In this document: piece by piece, positions 1-10,191 of the stretch
Layout: the number at the start of each line of letters is the position of its first letter
Numbering within the stretch: position 1 is the first letter of the stretch
DNA from: Rickettsia typhi
Lineage (GTDB): Bacteria; Pseudomonadota; Alphaproteobacteria; Rickettsiales; Rickettsiaceae
Direction: 5' to 3'
NCBI GenBank assembly: GCA_945875975.1
Contig: CAMCMD010000001.1
Location: 62,001 to 126,000, forward strand
DNA: 64,000 bases
The notes under the pieces: model-generated
Told to the model about the DNA's origin: nothing
The model's database searches: none
Seen by the model: only the letters and a program-made list of their open reading frames with translations
Translations under genes and position numbers: made by a program

Positions 1-107
1 GTAAGTCGTGTGATACCACCTATAAAAATCATTAACAGAATAAAAAAGCACATCATGCCTAGCCAAACTGAAATAATTTTATTCTGTTTATCAGAACTTT
101 GATTCAT
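1..107 (-). CDS. ctaA: Heme A synthase CtaA/COX15, N-terminal end only (gene runs off the window)
   Basis: The first 35 codons are present, with the ATG at 107-105 on the minus strand. Translation begins MNQSSDKQNK, then a hydrophobic segment, then IFIGGITRLT. The GGITRLT motif in the first membrane helix is typical of COX15/CtaA, which oxidises heme O to heme A for cytochrome c oxidase in the inner membrane. Only 3 bases separate this ATG from the stop of the upstream prenyl synthase gene, so the two are probably co-transcribed. A prenyl synthase next to a heme A enzyme fits a respiratory-cofactor unit. The call rests on a short N-terminus. Confidence 0.72.
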   Translation of the reverse strand, partial: MNQSSDKQNKIISVWLGMMCFFILLMIFIGGITRL

Positions 108-110
108 GTG

Positions 111-1091
111 TTAATATGATCTATTGATGGCAAAATCTACCAATCGCACCAAATAGTCTTGGGGTCTATTTTCAACCTTAATTTCTGCTAATGAATTTAG
201 TGCACTTGAGCGCAAATCCTCAAGATAGTTTTTAATGTCTATTTGAATTTCATGTTCATTCATAATCAACTTAACCCAAGCAAAATCTTCTGGCGAGCGA
301 TATGTAGCCTCTACCATTGACTTTAGCTTATTGTTATCTTCTTCCGAGATTTTCTTAGTTAATAATATAACTGGCAACGTGATTTTCCCTTCATAAAAAT
401 CATCACCTACATTCTTACCAACTTTACTGCTGTCACTAAAATAGTCAAGAGCATCGTCTGCTATCTGAAAGATATTACCCAAACACAAGCCAAAATTCTT
501 CAGGCTTTGAGCCGCGTCCTCTCTTCCAGCAACAATAGCCCCTACCTCACAAGCCGCTCCAAAAAGTTCGGCAGTTTTTGCATTAATAATCTTTAGGTAC
601 TCTTCTTCCTTAACAATACGTTTTTGTTCAAGCTTGACGAGTTGCGATACTTCTCCCTCCGCAATGATTGCTGAAGCACTAGATAAAGCCTGTAGAGCAG
701 AAATTATTTTAGTCGATACTATTAACTTAAACGACTGACTAAATAAAAAATCACCTACTAATATGCTGGCTTTACTTCCCCATACAACATTTGCGGTAGG
801 TAAAAAACGACGCATTCTGCTCCCATCCACCACATCATCATGAAGCAAAGTAGCCATATGAATAAATTCAACTGCAGCAGCCAGTTTGATCGATTGATCT
901 CCGGTGTAGCCAAACATTTTGGAACAAAGCACGGTCAAAATCGGACGCATCCTCTTTCCGCCGGCAGTAGACAAGTGCTGGCTAATGACCTTAATTAGGT
1001 CCTCCTCAACAGCTAAACTATCAATAATGATGTCATTCATCGCTTGAATATCGCTAGATAAATAGCTATGAATCTCTTGAATTAAGTTCAA
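111..1091 (-). CDS. ispB: Polyprenyl (octaprenyl-type) diphosphate synthase
   Basis: A trans-isoprenyl diphosphate synthase of 326 residues, the usual length for IspB. It extends allylic diphosphates with IPP to make the side chain of ubiquinone. Visible motifs are GGKRMRP (44-50, diphosphate binding), the first aspartate-rich motif DDVVD (85-89), and the second, DDALD (212-216), both binding Mg-diphosphate. Residues five and four before the first DDxxD are threonine and leucine (TLLHDD), small residues that suit a long-chain product, but chain length cannot be read with certainty. It lies just upstream of ctaA and downstream of a large envelope protein gene, all on the minus strand. Confidence 0.9.
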   Translation of the reverse strand: MNLIQEIHSYLSSDIQAMNDIIIDSLAVEEDLIKVISQHLSTAGGKRMRPILTVLCSKMFGYTGDQSIKLAAAVEFIHMATLLHDDVVDGSRMRRFLPTANVVWGSKASILVGDFLFSQSFKLIVSTKIISALQALSSASAIIAEGEVSQLVKLEQKRIVKEEEYLKIINAKTAELFGAACEVGAIVAGREDAAQSLKNFGLCLGNIFQIADDALDYFSDSSKVGKNVGDDFYEGKITLPVILLTKKISEEDNNKLKSMVEATYRSPEDFAWVKLIMNEHEIQIDIKNYLEDLRSSALNSLAEIKVENRPQDYLVRLVDFAINRSY

Positions 1092-1109
1092 GTTTTTACC
1101 TATCTTTTT

Positions 1110-2873
1110 TTATTTGATCTGATTCTTAAGCAATCCACTCTTATCTTTCGGCGCAATCTTTCGAATTGTGTCTTTTGCTTTGGCTGGCATTGCTTTATCT
1201 ATTTGCTTTCCAACAGATTCTTTAACTATATTCCCACCTGAAATTCTTGGTAGAATTTTTTGTAATAATGGTTCATTGCCATCTATTTGCGGTAATATTT
1301 CTCTCATTCTACTTAAAACATCTCCGCCGTGCCCAACTTTATCGAACAATTTTTGATAAAGCATCAAAGTATATAAAGGAATTATCTGATCAAATTTTAC
1401 ACTACCAATCATCGATTGATCCATACGGCTTGAATTTAACTTATATTCAAAGCTCAAGTCATTTGAAGTTGATTGAGGATGATCAGATATATCCTTAAGA
1501 AAAGCTTTATTCACATCCACATAAAGATGCCTGGCTTCATCATTTAAAATTTTGAATTTGCCAAATCTGTAGATATACCCAGAACTAAATTCAATAACCG
1601 TAGGGTAGTTCGTTAAATATAAGACACCCTTTGCAAACCAGTCCATCTTAAGGCTGATGTTCGCCTGCATTTCATGTTTTAGTCTTACGCCAGATTTATC
1701 AGATAGAATACTAAAATCCTCTATCTTTAAGTACTTCTTGTTTTTTTTATTTGATGAATTCATTTTTAAGCCAAAATCATACGAACTATTCTCCAGATCT
1801 TTGAACTTAAAAACCTCTTTATTTTGAATAATATAACGAATCTCTTGGTCTACAGCTACACCAATAGGCGACTTAAGAAGAAGCGGAACGTATAATCCAT
1901 ACTCTTCAAAAATATGATCAAACATGCCTGATTTTATTTTAATTTTAGAGCTCGTATCAAGCGTAAAATCCCTGCCGTCACTATAATTCCCAGATGTATA
2001 ATGTATTTTTAAATTTGGTGAATCGAGGTAACTTGATTCACAAATAACATCAGCTTTAATATCAAGGCCTTTCATAAACTCTCCAACATTATTGCCTTTA
2101 GTTTTTATTTCGGCATTAGCAGTAAAATCAAAACCTGCTGGCAAAGCAGAAAATCCATAAAATAAACTAACAGGTAACCGTCTCATCACAGCTTTATTCG
2201 GCTGTGTTTTAACAACATAGTGTATCTTATATTCTTGAGGAATGTGATCTAATAGATCCTTGATATTTTCGTAAATTTTGTTAGAAACAAATGATAATTT
2301 CATGCGTTCAAACTCTTTGTCATAAAATTTTTCGTTATCAATTAAATCAAAAATTTTAACCTTTCCAGTGGAAACTTTAATCTCCGATACATGGTTTACT
2401 ATCTCTACTGGATCTTTAATAGCCTTAAGAGTTTTAAACAATTCTTTGTTTAACGGTATGTCAACAGAAATATTGTAGTTATCTATGCTTAAACGCGAAC
2501 CAAAACCAAGCTTTGCTGGCTTATAAGAGGCAACTATATCTCCATTATAATTAACAAAAGCACGTTGTAATATCAAGTCATAGCCAAACTCTAGGGGAGA
2601 TGTATAGATAATATCTGCGCTCCTACTCTCTTCTTTCCATCCTATAACTTTCCAAGCAATTTTATATGGAAATCCTGACGGCACTACTTTGTTGAAGGTA
2701 ATGAAATAATCAATTTTATCTACGCCTTTGATTGCAAATTCTTTACCTGCATATTTTTCATTTAACTCTGTCGCGAGTTTCTCTGTTACAAAATACCATG
2801 CTCCAGCCAAGCCTAATAAAAATAGCACTACTATAATAACTATGGTTTTAATTATGGTTTTAATTATTTTCAT
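1110..2873 (-). CDS. Membrane-anchored envelope protein, possibly DUF2125-like
   Basis: Hypothetical protein of 587 residues. It has one N-terminal membrane segment (about residues 8-28) preceded by lysines, then a long region rich in beta-strand patterning with no enzyme motif I recognise. This looks like an inner-membrane-anchored periplasmic protein. The segment around GFPYKIAWK, followed by alternating polar and hydrophobic strands, resembles the alphaproteobacterial DUF2125 family, remembered rather than searched. The C-terminus is rich in lysine. Its start overlaps the 3' end of the tlc gene by 14 bases, suggesting translational coupling. No function is assigned. Confidence 0.7.
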   Translation of the reverse strand: MKIIKTIIKTIVIIVVLFLLGLAGAWYFVTEKLATELNEKYAGKEFAIKGVDKIDYFITFNKVVPSGFPYKIAWKVIGWKEESRSADIIYTSPLEFGYDLILQRAFVNYNGDIVASYKPAKLGFGSRLSIDNYNISVDIPLNKELFKTLKAIKDPVEIVNHVSEIKVSTGKVKIFDLIDNEKFYDKEFERMKLSFVSNKIYENIKDLLDHIPQEYKIHYVVKTQPNKAVMRRLPVSLFYGFSALPAGFDFTANAEIKTKGNNVGEFMKGLDIKADVICESSYLDSPNLKIHYTSGNYSDGRDFTLDTSSKIKIKSGMFDHIFEEYGLYVPLLLKSPIGVAVDQEIRYIIQNKEVFKFKDLENSSYDFGLKMNSSNKKNKKYLKIEDFSILSDKSGVRLKHEMQANISLKMDWFAKGVLYLTNYPTVIEFSSGYIYRFGKFKILNDEARHLYVDVNKAFLKDISDHPQSTSNDLSFEYKLNSSRMDQSMIGSVKFDQIIPLYTLMLYQKLFDKVGHGGDVLSRMREILPQIDGNEPLLQKILPRISGGNIVKESVGKQIDKAMPAKAKDTIRKIAPKDKSGLLKNQIK

Positions 2874-4392
2874 TTTCTTCGCCTTTTAGATTTGCATATT
2901 CTTTACCAAGGATTCTAACATTCCATATCCACAATGCCATTATTAATACAAAAATACCAAGTAAATATTGAGCTAAGGAGTCAAAAGTTGCCATTGGCAT
3001 AAGAATGAACATCGAAGACTGTATAAACGCCCCCAGCGATTTACCAAATTTTAAGCCTATAACTTCTACAGCCGCCTTACCTTTAGTCTTCAACTCTAAC
3101 GAAAGGGGTATATAGGCCATTTCTTTTGTTGAGTCAAATAGAGAATATTTTGTTGCTTTACTCAATATGTTTTGAATAGCACCTATAAGCACTGCAAAAT
3201 ATATAGGGTTAAACCATTCATCTGAAAAATCTACATAATTGGCAATTATTACAAAACCAAAAAAGATCAAACCCGTAATACTCATCATAAAGGGAGTAAC
3301 TAATGCCGATGCGCTCCAGGAGAAACTTCTTAAAATATTACTACCTATTATCATGAATCCAACGCAAGAAATCCCCATCCAGATATTAAACCTACCCATA
3401 AAATTTATGTAATCAATTGTATTTGGGTAAAGTTGGCTAACTTTTGACTTCCACGGTCCTTCAAGAATATTAATTAGCAGTCCATAACAAAGTACAAGTA
3501 ACACGATATGTCCAATATATTTTGACCTTACAATTAATTTAATACTCTCAGAAAAGGATAAAGAAGTTTTAGTTTTTTCTGCTGCAGTCGTTTTTCGCCT
3601 CTTAAATTGGCTGTTCTTAAGGATGTAATGGTCTATATACCTATATAATGCCATAGCTACTAGACCTGCAAAAATAATGGACTTCATAATTGGCTTTAAA
3701 ACCATTTCACACTGATAGCCAATATCATTAGAATATGATTTGAGAATATGCTCATCTGAAACCCCAGAAAGGTCAGAGAAGCTTACTAAAATATTACCAG
3801 CTATAATTAAACCAACGTTACCTATCACACCAAGAAATGGATAAAATCTTTTAGCTGAGTCTGTATCAAAAATATGATTCGCGTACTGCCAAAATAATAA
3901 GTTGATTATGACAACACCCCACAACTCGCAAAAAACATACATCAGAGCATAACTCCATTTACCCAAGATTTTTATAAACCATTTTAAATAAGGGTAGCTA
4001 TGCATCAAACTAGCTATTGTTTCATCGCTTGGATGAAACAGGTGTTGCTGCGGAAATAAAACATAGGTAAATAAAATAAAGAAGCCAAGAAAAAAGCAAA
4101 CTATAATATAAAATAAACGGTCATACTCAAATATATTACTCAAGCGAACATATATCAGAGTAAAGATTATAGTGGATGGTAGTACTAGCCATAATTTGAG
4201 GAAACTGATAACTTCTGCCCCTATGTTGGGTACAACCAAGCTGTCCTTGATTGATCTTAATGACCCGAAGTTGAACAACATACACATCATCATTAATCCA
4301 AGCGGTAAGAATAGCTTTATCTCTGAACGCTCTATTGGCCAGAATATGTTCTTGATTTTGTTTACAAAGATTGGATTTTTAAGATTAGACAT
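2860..4392 (-). CDS. tlc: Tlc-family nucleotide translocase (ATP/ADP carrier family)
   Basis: Polytopic inner-membrane protein of 510 residues with about 11-12 hydrophobic helices, the usual size of the TLC/NTT family that obligate intracellular bacteria use to exchange or import host nucleotides. The N-terminal LPLGLMMMCMLFNFGSLRSIKDSL matches the family pattern of a hydrophobic helix followed by a (K/R)xxKDxL turn. The conserved late segment with YSLFDSTKEMAYIPL is also characteristic. By memory it looks closest to Rickettsia Tlc4, a paralogue reported to carry nucleotides other than ATP, so substrate should not be assumed to be ATP/ADP. The gene overlaps the next minus-strand gene by 14 bases. 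A possible promoter lies upstream around 4452-4480 (TTGACA, 17 bases, TAGAAC). Confidence 0.9.
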   Translation of the reverse strand: MSNLKNPIFVNKIKNIFWPIERSEIKLFLPLGLMMMCMLFNFGSLRSIKDSLVVPNIGAEVISFLKLWLVLPSTIIFTLIYVRLSNIFEYDRLFYIIVCFFLGFFILFTYVLFPQQHLFHPSDETIASLMHSYPYLKWFIKILGKWSYALMYVFCELWGVVIINLLFWQYANHIFDTDSAKRFYPFLGVIGNVGLIIAGNILVSFSDLSGVSDEHILKSYSNDIGYQCEMVLKPIMKSIIFAGLVAMALYRYIDHYILKNSQFKRRKTTAAEKTKTSLSFSESIKLIVRSKYIGHIVLLVLCYGLLINILEGPWKSKVSQLYPNTIDYINFMGRFNIWMGISCVGFMIIGSNILRSFSWSASALVTPFMMSITGLIFFGFVIIANYVDFSDEWFNPIYFAVLIGAIQNILSKATKYSLFDSTKEMAYIPLSLELKTKGKAAVEVIGLKFGKSLGAFIQSSMFILMPMATFDSLAQYLLGIFVLIMALWIWNVRILGKEYANLKGEENENN

Positions 4393-4508
4393 TCAATATT
4401 ACAAAAGACCTGCTTAAATCAGTACCTACATCCTCTTGCAAATACTTACCAGTTCTAGTACAGAGCTAATTAGTTGTCAATAAAAAAGCTTTATCATTAC
4501 CATAGTTA

Positions 4509-4537
4509 TTGACTCCATTAGGATTAAAAGATAATAC
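4509..4537 (+). promoter_or_regulatory. Candidate sigma-70 promoter for ampG
   Basis: TTGACT at 4509-4514 and TAATAC at 4532-4537, spaced by 17 bases, about 98 bases before the ampG start. It lies in the 242-base divergent gap between tlc and ampG, which otherwise shows no gene. Sequence match only. Confidence 0.4.
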
Positions 4538-4634
4538 TATCACACAATTAAATCTCACATTATGTTAAAACAGGTGCTTAACTACAATCTGTTCATTCTG
4601 AGAATATTCTAAGTTTGAGAAGTTTAAAGAGATT

Positions 4635-5912
4635 ATGCCAAGAAAAAAATTTTTAATAGTATGGTTGTTTGGGTTGATGAGTGGTTTTACCATAATGCTC
4701 AGCGGATACACACTTAATTATTGGCTTTCATTTGAAAAAATTGACATAAGAACTATAGGAGCATTTTCTTTAGTATCACTGCCTTATGCAATAAATTTCA
4801 CTTGGGCGCCTCTTTTTGACACCAAAAAAATCCCCTTTTTACACTCTGCTTTTGGTCAAAGGCTCTCTTGGTTATTATTAGTACAACTTCTACTGAGTGC
4901 AGCAATATACTTAATAAGCACATTTGACCCAACCGAAGAGCTTTTGCCAATAGCCCTATCTGGTCTTTTAATATCTATTTTTGCTTCAGCACAAGACTCT
5001 ATCCTTGGTGCTCTTCGAACAGAATTAGTTGATAAAAGACATCAAGGAGAAATTTCTGGAATGTATATATTTGGCTATCGTATAGGTATGCTACTTTCAA
5101 GCTCTGGAGCAATCTACATTTCTCAATATATGCGATGGAATCTAGTCTACGAATTATTTAGCATGGTATTAATTGTTTTTCCTATCATATTGATTTTACT
5201 ATCAAAAGATCTAACTTCGCTTTATACAAAATTTAACAATGAAATCATTGAGGAGGCGATTAAACATCAAGGCCACTTCCTAAGAACGCGTTCTTTTATA
5301 AAGAAAATTTTAAAACCCATCGGATCAAATAAGTATATATTATTTGTTATTATTTTTCTAATCTTATACAGACTTCCAGATAATTTTATCAGCATGATGA
5401 TTACTCCGTTTCTGCATCATATTGGCTACGACTCATTTGAGATAGCCACAGCAGGAAAACTATTTGGAGCTATTTCCGCAATGATTGGTGGATTACTCGC
5501 AAGCTATATAATGAGGAAAAAACCTCTTTATGACAGTTTATTACTTTTTGGATCAATTCATGCTGCCGCTCACGTTCTATTTGTACTGCAAGATGCTGTT
5601 GGCAAAAATATATACTTACTATTCTTAATTACAGGGTTTGAAGGTATAAGTGGTGGTATGACTATGGCAGCATATATTGCGTTCATTGCCTCTTTATGTG
5701 ATGGAAGATTCAGAGCTACGCAATATTCTTTCTTTTCATCAATGATGGGGCTCTCGAGATCTATCCTGCCATCTATCTCAGGCTATTTTGTTGCAAATTT
5801 TGGCTGGACAGTATTTTATCTGTTCACAACAGTTGCAACCGTACCAGCTCTAGTGATTATTGTATATTTAGAAAAAATAAAAAAGAAACAAATTGTGGTA
5901 AATTATGATTGA
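4635..5912 (+). CDS. ampG: AmpG-family muropeptide permease (MFS)
   Basis: Major facilitator of 425 residues with about 12 membrane helices. The N-terminal pattern with LSGYTLNYWLS, then SLPYAINFTWAPLFD, is the AmpG signature: AmpG proteins have a conserved FxWAPLxD motif between helices 2 and 3. AmpG imports anhydro-muropeptides from the periplasm for cell-wall recycling; Rickettsiaceae carry several paralogues, and some may carry other substrates. A weak Shine-Dalgarno (AAAGAG) precedes the ATG. The 3' end overlaps the next gene by 8 bases, indicating an operon with the symporter. Confidence 0.85.
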   Translation: MPRKKFLIVWLFGLMSGFTIMLSGYTLNYWLSFEKIDIRTIGAFSLVSLPYAINFTWAPLFDTKKIPFLHSAFGQRLSWLLLVQLLLSAAIYLISTFDPTEELLPIALSGLLISIFASAQDSILGALRTELVDKRHQGEISGMYIFGYRIGMLLSSSGAIYISQYMRWNLVYELFSMVLIVFPIILILLSKDLTSLYTKFNNEIIEEAIKHQGHFLRTRSFIKKILKPIGSNKYILFVIIFLILYRLPDNFISMMITPFLHHIGYDSFEIATAGKLFGAISAMIGGLLASYIMRKKPLYDSLLLFGSIHAAAHVLFVLQDAVGKNIYLLFLITGFEGISGGMTMAAYIAFIASLCDGRFRATQYSFFSSMMGLSRSILPSISGYFVANFGWTVFYLFTTVATVPALVIIVYLEKIKKKQIVVNYD

Positions 5913-7287
5913 TGTAATTATAGTATTTTCCTATCTTTCACTCTTGCTCATAATCGGGATAGTTAAAAGAACTACAGGCGGCAACTTTAAGTCTTTTTCG
6001 AGGATTACTAAAGGTGTTAAGGGTAATAAGCTTTTGCTTGTGGCAACAATTTTTGCTTCAACTATTGGCGGAGGCACAACTTTCGGAATATCTGAAAAAG
6101 CTTTTTCCGAAACCATTGCACATAGTTATGGCCTATTGATTGCCATGCCCATTGATCTCTTAATAGCAATTTATATAGTTCCAAAACTAATACAGCATTA
6201 CGGTTCAGAAACTATTGGCGATATTATGTCAGCCGACTATGGATTACCAGGGCGCTATATTGGGGGATTATCAGCAATATTAGTCTCTATTGGGCTATTA
6301 GCTGCCCAGATTAGCGTAAGTGGGAGAATTTTTGAGTATATCCTACAAGTAGATTATGTTTTAGGGGTAACACTTAGTTATGGAATAGTAGTAATATATA
6401 CGACTATTGGGGGATTACAGTCAGTTCTCTTTACCAATCTGCTTCAGTTTTTTGCCATGATAGTTGCTATACCAATTATCACGATTTTCGGCATATACCA
6501 AATTGGATTTGATAAATTTATTGCCTCTGTACCTCTTGATAAGGTCTCTTTCCCAGATAATCCAGACCTTCTGGGTCTCACAATATCAGCAGCTCTTGGG
6601 TTTTCAGTTATTAACTTATTACCTACCTTTATTCAAAGAGCTCTAATTAACAAGGATAGTAAAACCACAACAAATGCTATAATAATCAAGACTGGCGTGT
6701 ATGTTATTTTTCTAGTATTTGTAACTATTAACGGCCTAATTGCCTACATCCAATATCCAGATATTAAAGCAAGCTTAGCCTTGCCCTATTTAATTGATCA
6801 TATCATTCCAGTTGGCGTTCAAGGAATAGTAGTAATTGGACTTTTAGCAGCAGTGATGTCAACAGCTGACTCTGATTTGAACGTTACTTCCATTACTATT
6901 GTTAAAGATATTTTTAATCCATTATTTTCAGTTAAAAATCAAAACTCTATGTTAATGCTTGCAAGAATAATGAATGTACTAATTGGTAGTATAGCTATAG
7001 TTATTGCCTTATGTTTTTCTAAGGTAGTTGATCTAGTAATATTCGTGGTAGGTTTTTGGAGTCCTATAGTCCTGGTACCCATGATTTTTGGCTTATTTGG
7101 CATTACTATCAGTAAAAGAAATTTTGTTATTTCGTGCGCGACTGGAGCCTTAACGTTTGTTTTATGGCAATTATATCTTGAAGAGCACTTCTATCTAAAA
7201 GGGGTGTTTGTTGGAACTACAGCTCACTTACTGATATTTTTGGCTTTTTACTTCGCAAAGAGAATAGACCCCTTGCATAACCAATAA
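5905..7287 (+). CDS. Sodium:solute symporter (SSS family)
   Basis: Polytopic membrane protein of 460 residues with about 13 helices. Family features are an N-terminal region with GNKLLLVATIFASTIGGGTT, the conserved glycine-rich turn seen after helix 1 of SSS transporters, and LLAAVMSTADSDLN in helix 8, matching the AAxMSTAxSxLN sodium-binding motif. SSS proteins couple inward sodium movement to uptake of proline, pantothenate, sugars or other solutes; the substrate cannot be read here. It is co-transcribed with ampG (8-base overlap). Coupling to sodium makes the Mnh-type antiporter at 59-64 kb a functional partner that could supply the gradient (inference). Confidence 0.85.
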   Translation: MIDVIIVFSYLSLLLIIGIVKRTTGGNFKSFSRITKGVKGNKLLLVATIFASTIGGGTTFGISEKAFSETIAHSYGLLIAMPIDLLIAIYIVPKLIQHYGSETIGDIMSADYGLPGRYIGGLSAILVSIGLLAAQISVSGRIFEYILQVDYVLGVTLSYGIVVIYTTIGGLQSVLFTNLLQFFAMIVAIPIITIFGIYQIGFDKFIASVPLDKVSFPDNPDLLGLTISAALGFSVINLLPTFIQRALINKDSKTTTNAIIIKTGVYVIFLVFVTINGLIAYIQYPDIKASLALPYLIDHIIPVGVQGIVVIGLLAAVMSTADSDLNVTSITIVKDIFNPLFSVKNQNSMLMLARIMNVLIGSIAIVIALCFSKVVDLVIFVVGFWSPIVLVPMIFGLFGITISKRNFVISCATGALTFVLWQLYLEEHFYLKGVFVGTTAHLLIFLAFYFAKRIDPLHNQ

Positions 7288-7322
7288 ATAAGTAAAAACT
7301 CTATAAAGAGACTATTATTTCA

Positions 7323-9401
7323 TTACCCACTTTTTGCTATATCTTCCCTGTATCTTGCAAAAAGTTTTGTTTGAAACTCTGTAAATTCAGAAAAACTACT
7401 TACTTGAGCCAATTTGTTTGCTTGTAGTAGAATATTTAAATCACGCCCTAAATCAGCGAAGAAAAACTCTAGCTCTCCACTTTGCTTAGTTCCAAGCATT
7501 TCTCCTCCACCACGAAGAATAAGATCCTGTTCAGCAATATAAAAACCATCATTGCTTTGCCTCATTATTTCTAATCTGTTTCTAGCATTAACCGAAAATC
7601 TTTTTGGCTCATACATAAGAATACAGTACGATTGCAACTCTCCACGCCCCACTCTACCCCTTAATTGATGTAGCTGCGCAAGACCAAATTTTTCAGCATT
7701 TTCAACGATAATTAATGTCGCATCAGGCACATCAATACCAACTTCAATGACAGTCGTTGCCACTAAAATTTTGAATACCCCATTCTTAAAGTTTTGCATT
7801 ACAAATTCTTTATCTGTAGCCTTCATTTTACCATGAATAATTGTAACCTGCCCTGGATAAATTTTATCCAGCTCTAGAGAGCACTTGGTAACATCGGCAT
7901 ATGTAAAATTATCCTCATGCTCAAGGGTTTTATCTTTCTGATCAATAAGGGGACAAACCCAATATATTTTTTGCCCTTGATCAATTATTTTTTGTAACGA
8001 CAATGAAATTTGATTCCACCTATTATTGGACGTTATGGTCGTAACTATAGGCAAGCGGTTTTTCGGTTTATCTTTTACTTGAGAAACACTCATATCACCA
8101 AACATTGTCAAAGTTAAACTACGAGGAATAGGAGTCGCTGTCATAACTAGTACATCTGGATGGGTTGCCTTGGCAATAAGTTCAAGACGTTGCTGCACAC
8201 CGAATCTATGCTGTTCATCAATGATTACATAACCTAGGTCCTTAAATGCAACTGATTCTTGAAATAGAGCATGAGTACCAATTAAAATGTTAGTTATTCC
8301 GTTCTCTAAATTTTCTTTTATAAATCTTCTTGCTTTAATAGTCGTTTTTCCTGTGAGCAATTCAACATTGATACCAGTTCCAGTCAAAGCCTTGGTAAAA
8401 AACTGATGATGCTGCAAACTAAGCAAATCTGTGGGCGCCATAAGTACAGCTTGCGTGCCTGAGCTCACAGCATTTAGCATCGTGAGCAAAGCTACAATTG
8501 TTTTACCCGAGCCAACATCTCCTTGCAATAGCCTCATCATCTGAATATTCGAGGATTGATCCACCTCAATCTGTTTGATTGCTTCTTGTTGATATTTTGT
8601 TAGCTCGAAGCCTAAATTATTCAAGACCTTATTCTTAAGTTCTTTTGCAATATTAAAACTTCTGCCAAGGACCTCTTGCTCCTTTTTTTTTAATTTGGCT
8701 AGTGTTATTTGATTGGCAAATAGTTCTTTTTCAGTGAGTTTAGAAATAACAGACTCCATAGTCTGCTCTATTAGCAAGGGAATCGGGGCATGACCAACTA
8801 GATGTAATTGTTTTACTTCATTAATCAGAGAAGTAATATAATGTGAACATTCTTGTTGAATTTTACCAAATGAATTCCTAGCAGCAATCGCTACTTCAAG
8901 CAATTTTATAGCAGTCAATATGTAATCATATAATTGCTTATTAATTAAGCCATAGGTTAAATGATAAATCGGCTCCACTGGTACAGATAAAGACTTTTTA
9001 AAAATAAATTCTGGGTGGGTAAGTTGAAATCCTCCATCAAAATACTGCACCTTGCCTTGAACAGTATATTTTCCTCCCACTTTCAATTTATTGAATATAA
9101 ACGACGGAATTTTATTAAAAAAAACTAGAGTTAGATCCCCAGTGTCATTGGCCACATATATTTTTGTTGGAGTGCGACCAGATCTTGATTGTGAAATCTC
9201 AATAATACTAACTTCTGCTTGAATCAGCAGATTATCTTGCAAACCCGACAAATTAGATGATGTATCACTTATATTATAGGAATATGGTTTATAAAAAACT
9301 AAATCACGTACATTTAAAATGCCTAGTCTTTTTAAAGCTTTTTCAGCAGTTTCTTTAATGGAAATAATTGATTTTACAGGCTGAAAAAAAACATCATACA
9401 T
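7323..9401 (-). CDS. recG: ATP-dependent DNA helicase RecG
   Basis: Superfamily 2 helicase of 692 residues that remodels stalled forks and Holliday junctions. Visible are the N-terminal wedge/OB region (TGDLTLVFFNK), helicase motif I GDVGSGKT, motif II DEQH (DEQHRFGVQQR), motif III TATPIPR, and the C-terminal helicase part with VGIDVPDA and QLRGRVGRG. All are standard for RecG, and the length is normal. A TTG codon 24 bases further upstream would extend it and overlap holB, but the ATG at 9401 is preferred because it removes the overlap and begins at the usual RecG N-terminus. Confidence 0.95.
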   Translation of the reverse strand: MYDVFFQPVKSIISIKETAEKALKRLGILNVRDLVFYKPYSYNISDTSSNLSGLQDNLLIQAEVSIIEISQSRSGRTPTKIYVANDTGDLTLVFFNKIPSFIFNKLKVGGKYTVQGKVQYFDGGFQLTHPEFIFKKSLSVPVEPIYHLTYGLINKQLYDYILTAIKLLEVAIAARNSFGKIQQECSHYITSLINEVKQLHLVGHAPIPLLIEQTMESVISKLTEKELFANQITLAKLKKKEQEVLGRSFNIAKELKNKVLNNLGFELTKYQQEAIKQIEVDQSSNIQMMRLLQGDVGSGKTIVALLTMLNAVSSGTQAVLMAPTDLLSLQHHQFFTKALTGTGINVELLTGKTTIKARRFIKENLENGITNILIGTHALFQESVAFKDLGYVIIDEQHRFGVQQRLELIAKATHPDVLVMTATPIPRSLTLTMFGDMSVSQVKDKPKNRLPIVTTITSNNRWNQISLSLQKIIDQGQKIYWVCPLIDQKDKTLEHEDNFTYADVTKCSLELDKIYPGQVTIIHGKMKATDKEFVMQNFKNGVFKILVATTVIEVGIDVPDATLIIVENAEKFGLAQLHQLRGRVGRGELQSYCILMYEPKRFSVNARNRLEIMRQSNDGFYIAEQDLILRGGGEMLGTKQSGELEFFFADLGRDLNILLQANKLAQVSSFSEFTEFQTKLFARYREDIAKSG

Positions 9402-9405
9402 TAAT

Positions 9406-10191
9406 CTAGCTTCGGAATTTATCAATTAATAAAAGAGAACTTGAACGCAAATCTAGATCAAAAAGATTTGTATCATCAATAATTTTCTTAATTTTATCAT
9501 ATTTTATTTGCAGATAATATTGTGATTTTGATTTAAATTGATCAAAAATAGCTAGCTCTGACTCTGTTAAATTAACATCTAATCCAGCAGTTTTTTTACA
9601 AAATTTTGCAATTAATTCTTCCATAGAAACAGAAAATTGTCCCCATAAATCACGATCTTTATAAGCAAATTCTGCTATAAACTCTAATTTCTCAACTATA
9701 TTGGTTTTTTTACTTAGGGGTTTTAAAAACCTAGCATCAGTCTCTTTGTCTGGAGATGCAATATAGTGATAGTTTATCTTTACGCATCTTGAACGTATTG
9801 TCGGTATAACACTAGCCGCATTGTTAGTGATTAGAAAAATATAAGTATTAGACGGAGTATCTTCTAAAATTTTTAAACAAGAATTTGCTGCATTTATATT
9901 CATTTGATCTGCAGCATAAATTATAGCTACTTTCTTACCAGTGATAACAGATGTTTTATATAAAAATTTCTGCATTGATCTAATCTGATCTACTGAAATA
10001 TTTTTCGTTTTATTATCAAGCTTTTGAATGCAAATATAGTCGGGATGGTTTTCTATATTACTATTTAAAAGCTTGCTACTAATAAACTCATTTAGCTCAA
10101 GTAAGCCATCCTCTATGCTATCGGTATTGATCAAATAACAATTATTTAGTCGACCGATACTATAATGATTTTCTAAATGCTGTTTTATCAC
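9406..10191 (-). CDS. holB: DNA polymerase III delta-prime subunit
   Basis: Protein of 261 residues matching a short, divergent clamp-loader delta-prime subunit. It keeps the sensor-like region IYAADQMNINAANSCLKILEDTP, corresponding to the conserved AxxMNxxAANALLKxLEEPP motif, and SVIPTIRSRCVKI, the SRC arginine-finger motif. There is no complete Walker A, as expected for delta-prime. The start is GTG, overlapping the gltX stop by 4 bases (GTGA), the classic translational-coupling arrangement. The other clamp-loader gene, holA, lies at 50.8 kb. Confidence 0.85.
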   Translation of the reverse strand: MIKQHLENHYSIGRLNNCYLINTDSIEDGLLELNEFISSKLLNSNIENHPDYICIQKLDNKTKNISVDQIRSMQKFLYKTSVITGKKVAIIYAADQMNINAANSCLKILEDTPSNTYIFLITNNAASVIPTIRSRCVKINYHYIASPDKETDARFLKPLSKKTNIVEKLEFIAEFAYKDRDLWGQFSVSMEELIAKFCKKTAGLDVNLTESELAIFDQFKSKSQYYLQIKYDKIKKIIDDTNLFDLDLRSSSLLLIDKFRS